Below are positions 8,151-12,857 of a stretch of DNA of 12,857 nucleotides, one piece after another (the stretch's first letter is position 1; every line of letters begins with the position of its first letter). The DNA is from Calditrichaeota bacterium AABM5.125.24. Lineage in GTDB: Bacteria; Electryoneota; AABM5-125-24; Hatepunaeales; Hatepunaeaceae. The position numbers and the translations under genes were made by a program. The notes below the pieces were generated by a model. That model did not search any database. It was given only the letters and a program-made list of their open reading frames with translations, and had not been told where the DNA came from. The stretch is from contig MWJR01000360.1 in NCBI GenBank assembly GCA_002127415.1, positions 4,462 through 17,318 on the forward strand, given 5' to 3'.

Positions 8151-8231
8151 GGCAGTGTTGAGCGGTGTTGTTGCCTTCAACACCGGTATCGGGTTTCCGG
8201 GCGCGCAGGTGAGCGTCGTCGGGGCTGCCTC
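8149..8231 (+). promoter_or_regulatory. Structured thrS-infC intergenic RNA
   Basis: Two nested helices are visible. GAGGCAG (8149-8155, starting inside the thrS stop codon) can pair with CTGCCTC (8225-8231). Within it, CGGTGTTG (8163-8170) pairs perfectly with CAACACCG (8178-8185) around a 7-nt loop. No T-tract follows, so a simple terminator is unlikely. The structure ends 13 nt before the infC ribosome binding site and could affect infC translation or RNA processing; that role is inferred. Confidence 0.4.
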
Positions 8232-8244
8232 CTGACAAAAAATA

Positions 8245-8257
8245 GAGGAGCGACACG
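8245..8257 (+). promoter_or_regulatory. Shine-Dalgarno and probable ACG start of infC
   Basis: GAGGAG (8245-8250) is the best ribosome binding site before infC, but it lies 31 nt from the GTG at 8282. In the infC frame an ACG codon follows it at 8255-8257, four nucleotides after GAGGAG. The intervening codons encode KEQDKNPR, giving 'PRVNQEI', which matches the usual 'RxNxEI' N-terminus of IF3. An in-frame TAG at 8243 bounds the extension. AAG at 8258 is a less likely alternative. Confidence 0.55.
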
Positions 8258-8281
8258 AAGGAACAGGATAAGAATCCACGC

Positions 8282-8776
8282 GTGAACCAGGAGATCACCG
8301 CCAACCGGGTGAGGTTAATCTGGGCCGATGGGAGTCAGGCAGGGATCGTCAGTTTGCGCGAGGCACGGACTTTCGCTGAGGAGGAGGGGCTTGATCTGGT
8401 CGAGATCGCCCCCATGGCGAAGCCGCCGGTGTGCAAGATAATTGATTACGGTAAATACCGTTACGAGCTCACCAAGAAACAGAAAGATGCTCGCAAGAAA
8501 CAGCATATCGTCCACCTGAAGAGGATCCAGCTCAGCCCTAACATCGACGAGCACGATTTTCAGGTCAAGTTAGCCGCGTCGCGGAGATTCATCGAGAGTG
8601 GTCATCGGGTGAAGGCGATGCTGTTTATGCGCGGGCGTCAGGTCACACGGAGGGACCTGGCCGAGGAGGTCCTGACCCGACTGGCCACCGAGCTGTCGGA
8701 TATCGCCCACCCTGAAGGGGGAACCAAGCTCGAGGGGGTCAATAACCTGTCGATGGTGCTGGTTAAGAAGAAATAG
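8282..8776 (+). CDS. infC: Translation initiation factor IF-3
   Basis: IF3 binds the 30S subunit, prevents premature joining of 50S and checks the start codon and initiator tRNA. The GTG start given here is the conventional minimum (164 residues). The sequence shows the N domain ('VNQEITANRVRLI', 'LREARTFAEEEGLDLVEIAP', 'PPVCKIIDYGKYRYE' at about 50-64), a lysine-rich linker helix (~65-85) and the C domain ('LSPNIDEHDFQVKLAASRRFIESGHRVKAMLFMRGR' region, ~90-125). The true start is probably an upstream non-AUG codon, most likely ACG at 8255 behind GAGGAG, giving 173 residues. In many bacteria infC uses AUU, AUA or AUC so that IF3 represses its own translation. The gene lies between thrS and rpmI, the conserved order. 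Confidence 0.96.
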   Translation: MNQEITANRVRLIWADGSQAGIVSLREARTFAEEEGLDLVEIAPMAKPPVCKIIDYGKYRYELTKKQKDARKKQHIVHLKRIQLSPNIDEHDFQVKLAASRRFIESGHRVKAMLFMRGRQVTRRDLAEEVLTRLATELSDIAHPEGGTKLEGVNNLSMVLVKKK

Positions 8777-8792
8777 TGCCTGAGTGCCTGAG
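8777..8792. repeat. Tandem 8-bp duplication after infC
   Basis: TGCCTGAG occurs twice head to tail directly after the infC stop codon. It is too short to assign a function and may be replication slippage. Confidence 0.5.
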
Positions 8793-8801
8793 TGAAATGT
8801 T

Positions 8802-8830
8802 GGTAGGGGCGCGATTCATCGCGCCCGACC
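8802..8830 (+). repeat. Palindromic repeat, truncated copy 3, inside the infC-rpmI gap
   Basis: GGTAGGGGCGCGATTCATCG begins like copy 1 (GGTAGGGGCACGATTTATCG). GGGCGCGAT (8807-8815) and ATCGCGCCC (8818-8826) form a perfect 9-bp hairpin. The right terminal GCCCCTACC of the full element is missing. Being transcribed within the infC-rpmI-rplT unit, it may form a stable RNA hairpin that modulates or processes the rpmI-rplT message. Confidence 0.65.
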
Positions 8831-8897
8831 TGCCGACTAAACTAACTTTTTAACCGGTTCTTATCAAGGGACTATCAACAGAAAACCAGGATTTTCA

Positions 8898-9092
8898 ATG
8901 CCAAAAATGAAATCGAACCGTGCGGCGATGAAGCGTTTCCGGGTCTCCGCCACGGGTAAGATAAAACGCGAACACGCCTACGCCAACCATCTGTTCACCA
9001 GCAAGCCCCGCAGCCGGAAGCGTCGTCTGCGCCAGGCCGGCCGGGTTGATTCGACGGACACCCGTCGCGTGAAAAGGTTAATTTTAAGGTAA
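8898..9092 (+). CDS. rpmI: 50S ribosomal protein L35
   Basis: This is a small basic protein of the large ribosomal subunit. The 64 residues are nearly all recognisable as L35: 'MPKMKSNRAAMKRFRVSATGKIKREHAYANHLF' matches the family's 'MPKMKTKSAAKKRFKVT..GKIKR..A...H' start, followed by 'KSRKRRLR'-like 'RSRKRRLRQAG' and the C-terminal 'RRVKRLILR'. AGGA at 8888-8891, 6 nt before the ATG, is a good ribosome binding site. The gene lies 121 nt after infC and 10 nt before rplT, with which it must be co-translated or co-transcribed. In E. coli and Bacillus L20 represses this pair through the leader, but I could not recognise that leader fold here. Confidence 0.97.
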   Translation: MPKMKSNRAAMKRFRVSATGKIKREHAYANHLFTSKPRSRKRRLRQAGRVDSTDTRRVKRLILR

Positions 9093-9102
9093 CGGGGGGA
9101 GT

Positions 9103-9456
9103 ATGCCCAGAGCCAGAGCCCGCGTCGCATCCCATCGACGCCGCAAGAAGATCCGCAAACAGGCTCGCGGTTACTACGGAGCCCGCAGCCGCTCGCTGCG
9201 CACGGCGCGCGACGCAGTCCACAGAGCCGGCCAATACAGCTATGCCCACCGGCGCAAGCGTCCCGGTGATTTCCGCCGACTCTGGATTATGCGGATTAAT
9301 GCCGCCTGCCGGGAGTATGGACTCAGCTACTCGAAGTTCATCCATGGGCTGACGCTGCAAGACATACAGATCGACCGCAAACTTCTGGCCGATATGGCCG
9401 TTCGCGACCACGGTGCGTTTAAGGTGCTGGCCGAGAAGGTCAGCGCCGCCCGGTAA
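9103..9456 (+). CDS. rplT: 50S ribosomal protein L20
   Basis: L20 binds 23S rRNA early in large-subunit assembly and, in studied bacteria, represses translation of its own operon. The 117 residues are full length. The basic N-terminal tail 'MPRARARVASHRRRKKIRKQARGYYGARSRSLRTA' covers about 1-35. The globular domain has the signature 'YSYAHRRKRPGDFRRLWIMRINAACREYGLSYSKFIHGL' region at ~46-84 and 'DRKLLADMAVRDHGAFKVLAEK' near the end. The ribosome binding site is a G-run, GGGGGG (9094-9099), close to the ATG. It is the last gene of the translation cluster; pheS/pheT, which often follow, are absent and a hairpin terminator comes next. Confidence 0.97.
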   Translation: MPRARARVASHRRRKKIRKQARGYYGARSRSLRTARDAVHRAGQYSYAHRRKRPGDFRRLWIMRINAACREYGLSYSKFIHGLTLQDIQIDRKLLADMAVRDHGAFKVLAEKVSAAR

Positions 9457-9488
9457 ACCCTCGGTCAGCTGAAGACCTGTCACCACAA

Positions 9489-9513
9489 CAAACGGGCGGA
9501 TACCGCCCGTTTG
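9489..9513 (+). terminator. Terminator hairpin of the thrS-rplT cluster
   Basis: A perfect 11-bp stem, CAAACGGGCGG (9489-9499) with CCGCCCGTTTG (9503-9513), closes on a 3-nt ATA loop. It lies 32 nt after the rplT stop. The following CTGTATTTGGTTATT is only moderately T-rich. Position and strength make it the likely end of the operon; the stem could also act in the opposite direction. Confidence 0.8.
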
Positions 9514-9561
9514 CTGTATTTGGTTATTCGCTATTTTGTGTGGGTTGAAGCAGTCAAACCC

Positions 9562-9736
9562 GTGTCCCGTGCAGCTCCGCTACCCGTGTTCAATAGGTTC
9601 AGCCTACATTGCAACGTTGACATCACGAAGGTTCGGGGGTTCCGCCGAGCCGGGTTCTTGGCCCCGGCCGGAAAATGGCGTCAGGTTGAGAACCTGACGC
9701 CGCGAAACACGGATAGCAAAGCTGCCCGCGGGACAC
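9562..9736. repeat. Nested palindromic element A
   Basis: Concentric inverted arms are visible. The outer pair is GTGTCCCG (9562-9569) with CGGGACAC (9729-9736), followed inward by GCAGCT (9571-9576) with AGCTGC (9720-9725). Next is CCGTGTT (9584-9590) with AACACGG (9706-9712), and further out on the same arms CTA (9580-9582) with TAG (9714-9716). On the right-hand side inside these arms is an independent 11-bp hairpin, GGCGTCAGGTT-GAG-AACCTGACGCC (9677-9701). It resembles a degenerate non-autonomous mobile repeat. Confidence 0.6.
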
Positions 9737-9782
9737 CTGTCACCCGGATGTTTGATAGTTCTTGCCAATGTGTGGTGTAACC

Positions 9783-9821
9783 TGTCCTCAGGGGACACTG
9801 TTCTGCCATCACGTGAGGACA
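9783..9821. repeat. Short inverted repeat before the aspartokinase unit
   Basis: TGTCCTCA (9783-9790) is perfectly inverted as TGAGGACA (9814-9821), enclosing 'GGGGACACTG...CATCACG'. It looks like an operator-sized palindrome or a remnant of an insertion-sequence end, but no transposase gene is present. It sits at the boundary where base composition changes. Confidence 0.4.
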
Positions 9822-9893
9822 CTTAGGCGGCACTCTTAACAACCATTACCCACACAATTCAGAGAAGAACCTTGTTTTTTCATTTTACATTAA

Positions 9894-11300
9894 ATGGGAT
9901 ACCCACACATGATCGTGATGAAGTTTGGTGGAAGCTCACTGACGAATTCCGGCAACATTAAAAACGTTGCTGAAATCATTGAAGAAAATCGTGACCGCCA
10001 CCCAGTGGTTGTTATCTCTGCCCTGGGAGGAACAACAGATGATCTGCTTCAGCTAAAGGAACATGCTTTAGCAGGCCATGCTGACATCTGTATGATCCGG
10101 GAAAGGCATGATAGTATCCTTGATGAACTTGGAATAGTCACTCAACCCGAAGGATGGAACGATTTATGGGATGAATTGAATTCAGTGCTTTTAAGAATTT
10201 CTTTTAACATGGATCGAGCCGACATGCTCGAGGGGCAATTACTCAGTATCGGTGAACGCCTTGCGGCAAAACTCCTGGCAGCTTTACTTAATGATCGCGG
10301 TTTGCCGTCTGTCTCCTACGATGCATGGGATGTAGGATTCATCGAAATCAGTGATAAGCTCGTTTTAAATAACCCGGACTTGCTTAATCGCATTTATAAC
10401 TGCCTTCACAAGGTCACAGCAGCAGAATCTCCAATCCCTGTAATCACCGGCTACATTGCCAGGAAGTGCGACGGTAAAATTACTACCCTGGGACGCAATG
10501 GCAGTGACTTGACAGCCTCTCTGATTGGTGCGGCCCTAAAGGTGAATGAAATCCAATACTGGAAGGATGTTGATGGAATAATGACTGCAGATCCCAAGAA
10601 GGTAAATAGCGCAAAACATGTGCCCTTGATCAGTTTTCAGGAAGCTTCGGAGCTGGCCTTTTTCGGCTCTAAAATCCTGCATCCTAGTTCGATTAAACCC
10701 GCCTGGGACAATGGTATCCCTATCAGTATAAAAAACACTGCTGCTCCCGACAGGCATGGCACTACCATAGTTCTTGGTTTGCCCGATGAATCACCTGGCA
10801 TAAAAGCGATCACGAGTAAACGAAATGTTACTCTGGTGGATATCACCTCTCTCGATATGGTTGGCCAATATGGTTTTCTGGCGCGCGTATTTGAGATATT
10901 TCGCGACTTAAAGTTGTCTGTAGATCTTATGGCGACAAGCGAGGTAAGCGTTTCACTGAGCCTGGATGAAGCACACAGTCTCCCACAGCTAAAAGACCGC
11001 CTTGAAAAGTTTTCACGCGTCAATATTCTTTCAGGAAAAGCAATCATCAGCTTGATTGGACATGTTTCACAAACTACCAGTATTCTTCAGCAGGTCTTCG
11101 TAACTTTGAACAACTCCCATATAGAAGTTATAATGATATCGCAAGGAATGTCGCGTGCCAACATCAGTTTCGTGGTGGATGATGAAAATGTGACAACCTG
11201 TATTCAACAACTTCACAACTGTCTTTATGACCTTCAACAACCGGTAGCAATGAAGTCATCAAACATTAATACTCAAAACAGAGACACTATTCATGCTTAG
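9894..11300 (+). CDS. lysC: Aspartokinase (LysC/plant type, monofunctional)
   Basis: It phosphorylates aspartate to 4-phospho-aspartate, the entry step to lysine, DAP, threonine and methionine. The 468 residues contain the kinase domain (~1-290): 'KFGGSS' (10-15), 'SIGERLAAKLL' (108-118), 'TTLGRNGSDLTAS' (187-199), 'WKDVDGIMTADP' (213-224) and 'FGSKILHP' (257-264). Two ACT regulatory domains follow (~305-385 and ~390-455). 'GQYGFLARVFEIF' and 'ATSEVSVSLSLD' are typical of the lysine-regulated LysC and plant enzymes, so lysine feedback is likely. The family N-terminus suggests ATG 9909 (MIVMKFGG) may be the real start; a weak GGGA lies 9 nt before it, while ATG 9894 has no ribosome binding site. 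It overlaps lysA by 8 nt. Codons are clearly more AT-rich than upstream. Confidence 0.95.
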   Translation: MGYPHMIVMKFGGSSLTNSGNIKNVAEIIEENRDRHPVVVISALGGTTDDLLQLKEHALAGHADICMIRERHDSILDELGIVTQPEGWNDLWDELNSVLLRISFNMDRADMLEGQLLSIGERLAAKLLAALLNDRGLPSVSYDAWDVGFIEISDKLVLNNPDLLNRIYNCLHKVTAAESPIPVITGYIARKCDGKITTLGRNGSDLTASLIGAALKVNEIQYWKDVDGIMTADPKKVNSAKHVPLISFQEASELAFFGSKILHPSSIKPAWDNGIPISIKNTAAPDRHGTTIVLGLPDESPGIKAITSKRNVTLVDITSLDMVGQYGFLARVFEIFRDLKLSVDLMATSEVSVSLSLDEAHSLPQLKDRLEKFSRVNILSGKAIISLIGHVSQTTSILQQVFVTLNNSHIEVIMISQGMSRANISFVVDDENVTTCIQQLHNCLYDLQQPVAMKSSNINTQNRDTIHA

Positions 11301-12546
11301 TAAGCAAATTCCTTTCACTCAAGAACAGTTGCTGAAAATCGCTGACAGCTATCCAACTCCATTCTATATCTACGATAAAGCAGGGATAATTACAAATGCA
11401 AAGCGATTAATATCAGCATTTAAACCGCTTCCGAGTTATATGCAGTATTTCGCAGTGAAAGCATGTCCGAATCCACACATTTTGAACCTACTCGTTAGAG
11501 AGGGTTTCGGATTGGATTGCAGCTCTTTAACTGAACTTATTCTTGCAGAACGTATGGGACTAAAAGGTGAAACCATCATGTTCACCTCAAATAATACATC
11601 TATGGAGGAATTCCGCGAAGCACGCGCGCTGAGAGCAATAATCAATCTTGATGATATCACCCATATCGCCTGTCTTGAGGAAACTGCCGGGTTACCTGAA
11701 AACATTTGTGTCCGATACAATCCTGGAAATCTGAAGCAGGGTGACAGATTTATCGGGACACCTACTGAAGCCAAGTTTGGGATGAGACGTGACCAAGTTT
11801 TTGAGGCATATGAAACATTACGAAGAAAAGGAGTAAAACGGTTTGGATTACACACAATGGTTGCTTCGAACGAACTCGATCCTAATTACTTTGTCGAAAC
11901 CACCCGTATCCTTTTCCAGCTTGCCCTGGAGGTGAAAAAACAACTGGGGATTACGCTTGAATACATTAATATCGGGGGTGGAATAGGTATCCCCTATCAT
12001 CCCGACCAACATCCCATGGATCTTACCCTGCTCGGGCAGGGAATTACTTCACTACACCTTAAAATGCTGTCACCGGAGGGATTAGGCAAATTGAAAATCT
12101 ATTCCGAGTTCGGACGATTGGTCACAGGACCTTTTGGCTATCTTGTCACCAGGGTTCAGCACATCAAGGATACCTATAAGAAGTTTGTTGGAGTGGATGC
12201 AACAATGGCAGACCTTATGCGTCCGGCGCTATATGGCGCTTATCATCATATTTCAGTAATGGGAAAAGAAGAACAACCGCACGATCATATCTACGACATT
12301 ACCGGTTCACTTTGCGAGAACAATGATAAATTGGCAATAAATCGTCCCTTGCCTGAAATCGAATTAGGTGATATTCTCGTCGTTCATGATACAGGTGCGC
12401 ATGGTCATGCAATGGGCTTTAATTATAATGGCAAACTGCGTTCTGCTGAGTTGCTTTTGTGTGAGAATGGCAGTGTTGAATTAATACGACGTGCTGAAAC
12501 AGTGGATGATTATTTTAATACCTTGGATTTTGAATCCATTCCGTAG
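11293..12546 (+). CDS. lysA: Diaminopimelate decarboxylase
   Basis: This PLP enzyme (fold type III, alanine-racemase-like barrel) converts meso-diaminopimelate to L-lysine and CO2, the last step of the DAP pathway. The 417 residues are full length. PLP-lysine is Lys56 in 'YFAVKACPNP'. The glycine-rich phosphate loop is 'NIGGGIG' (226-232), 'CENND' (341-345) holds the active-site Cys341, and 'DATMADLMRPALYGAYH' (302-318) is the family motif. Several motifs differ from the E. coli form: 'GLHTMVASN' replaces 'HCHIGS', 'SEFGR' replaces 'EPGR' and 'HDTGAHG' replaces 'HDTGAYG'. These mark a distinct subfamily, so another related decarboxylase activity is possible, but pairing with aspartokinase supports lysine synthesis. 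Its ATG lies within the end of the aspartokinase gene (ATGCTTAG), implying translational coupling. Confidence 0.93.
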   Translation: MLSKQIPFTQEQLLKIADSYPTPFYIYDKAGIITNAKRLISAFKPLPSYMQYFAVKACPNPHILNLLVREGFGLDCSSLTELILAERMGLKGETIMFTSNNTSMEEFREARALRAIINLDDITHIACLEETAGLPENICVRYNPGNLKQGDRFIGTPTEAKFGMRRDQVFEAYETLRRKGVKRFGLHTMVASNELDPNYFVETTRILFQLALEVKKQLGITLEYINIGGGIGIPYHPDQHPMDLTLLGQGITSLHLKMLSPEGLGKLKIYSEFGRLVTGPFGYLVTRVQHIKDTYKKFVGVDATMADLMRPALYGAYHHISVMGKEEQPHDHIYDITGSLCENNDKLAINRPLPEIELGDILVVHDTGAHGHAMGFNYNGKLRSAELLLCENGSVELIRRAETVDDYFNTLDFESIP

Positions 12547-12589
12547 GACAAACAGGGTTCTTCACTGTTTCGAATGGGTAACCTCCAAT

Positions 12590-12750
12590 CGTCATTCCGG
12601 CGTAGCAGTCCGTCCAAGAATGGTGTCATTGCGAGGAACGAAGTGACGAAGCAATCCTTAAACTGCTGATTATGGGAAAGATTGCTTCGCTACGCTCGCA
12701 GTGACAAAACCTATTTCGCCATTCTTGGACAGACTTGAAAGCTGGAATCC
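12590..12750. repeat. Nested palindromic element B (three concentric inverted repeats)
   Basis: The outer layer is ATTCCGGC (12594-12601) with GCTGGAAT (12741-12748), one G/A difference. The middle layer is AGTC-C-GTCCAAGAATGG (12607-12623) with CCATTCTTGGAC-A-GACT (12719-12735), perfect except one position. The inner layer is GTCATTGCGAG (12625-12635) with CTCGCAGTGAC (12695-12705), followed inward by CGAAGCAATC and GATTGCTTCG. The inner 'GTCATTGCGAGGAACG...GAAGCAATC' and outer 'GTCATTCCGGCG...GGAATCC' types are both widespread bacterial intergenic repeats, here stacked inside one another. Confidence 0.8.
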
Positions 12751-12831
12751 TCTAACAGATATTGATAAGATTTATAGAGGTATTAAGGGGTGCAATTTAA
12801 TCTTGTATTATGATTAATGTCGACTGGGTGG

Positions 12832-12853
12832 CCTGTCCAGCTCGCTGGACAGG
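12832..12853. terminator. Hairpin at the window edge
   Basis: CCTGTCCAG (12832-12840) and CTGGACAGG (12845-12853) form a perfect 9-bp stem with a CTCG tetraloop, followed by TTTA where the window ends. It could be a terminator for lysA (about 285 nt away), one for a gene beyond the window, or one more dispersed palindrome. Confidence 0.4.
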
Positions 12854-12857
12854 TTTA

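Larger units (their letters stand above)
9514..9893. other. Intergenic region between rplT and the aspartokinase
   Basis: No credible gene is present. The region holds a nested palindromic element (9562-9736) and a short inverted repeat (9783-9821). From about 9831 the DNA becomes AT-rich and leads into the aspartokinase gene. I see no lysine riboswitch (L-box) signature, no clear promoter and no strong ribosome binding site. Confidence 0.6.
12547..12857. other. Intergenic region after lysA, to the window edge
   Basis: No gene is seen. A weak hairpin, AAACAG (12550-12555) with CTGTTT (12565-12570), follows the lysA stop, too poor to call a terminator. A nested palindromic repeat (12590-12750) and a hairpin at 12832-12853 fill most of the rest. 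The stretch 12751-12830 is AT-rich and featureless. Confidence 0.6.

Noticed and set aside
9783..9821. Intact insertion sequence end
   Set aside because: The inverted arms are only 8 bp and 23 bp apart with no transposase between or beside them; at most it is a remnant.
9511..9822. Open frames in the rplT-aspartokinase gap (89 and 72 codons)
   Set aside because: They run through the terminator edge and the nested palindrome, and have no ribosome binding site or recognisable composition.
9737..9893. Lysine riboswitch upstream of the aspartokinase
   Set aside because: I looked for the conserved L-box core such as AGAGGNGC and the expected multi-helix layout and found neither; the leader is also short.
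12590..12750. CRISPR array
   Set aside because: The repeated pieces are inverted and concentric, not direct repeats with regular spacers, and no cas gene is nearby.

Overview
The window suggests a GC-rich bacterium from one of the poorly cultured phyla around the FCB superphylum (Latescibacteria, Zixibacteria, KSB1, Marinimicrobia and similar). The main support is a very long secreted gingipain-like protein ending in a 'QNWPNPFNPTT ... LSAGVYFYRL ... KMVLLK' FlgD-like/type IX-style sorting domain, which is common in those lineages. The intergenic DNA is full of short palindromic repeats. This placement is an inference; no 16S rRNA or phylogenetic marker tree was available.

Layout. Positions 1-269 are non-coding, with a palindromic repeat and two candidate terminator hairpins for the minus-strand gene. 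Positions 270-5393 (minus) encode one giant exported C25-family (gingipain-like) protein with its own ribosome binding site and a good sigma70-type promoter. Positions 5394-6073 are intergenic, with hairpins and a second copy of the repeat. Next come tRNA-Val(GAC) and the classical translation cluster thrS-infC-rpmI-rplT (plus strand), closed by a strong hairpin at 9489-9513. A 380-bp gap with a nested palindromic element follows. The last block is a visibly AT-richer two-gene unit, aspartokinase plus diaminopimelate decarboxylase, overlapping by 8 nt and followed by a second nested palindromic element and a hairpin at the window edge.

How the genes work together. thrS, infC, rpmI and rplT make threonyl-tRNA synthetase, IF3, L35 and L20, a widely conserved translation operon. 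The infC start looks non-canonical, as is usual for this self-regulated gene. The aspartokinase and DAP decarboxylase catalyse the first and last steps of DAP-route lysine synthesis. They form a separate unit whose base composition differs from the rest, so it may have been acquired horizontally. The C25 protein is unrelated to these pathways and acts outside the cytoplasm.

I see no defence system, CRISPR array, integrase or transposase gene. The most interesting points are the apparent loss of the catalytic His motif in the C25-like protein, the probable ACG start of infC behind a structured leader, the compositionally foreign AK-DapDC pair between two nested palindromes, and the family of GGTAGGGGC-ended repeats.
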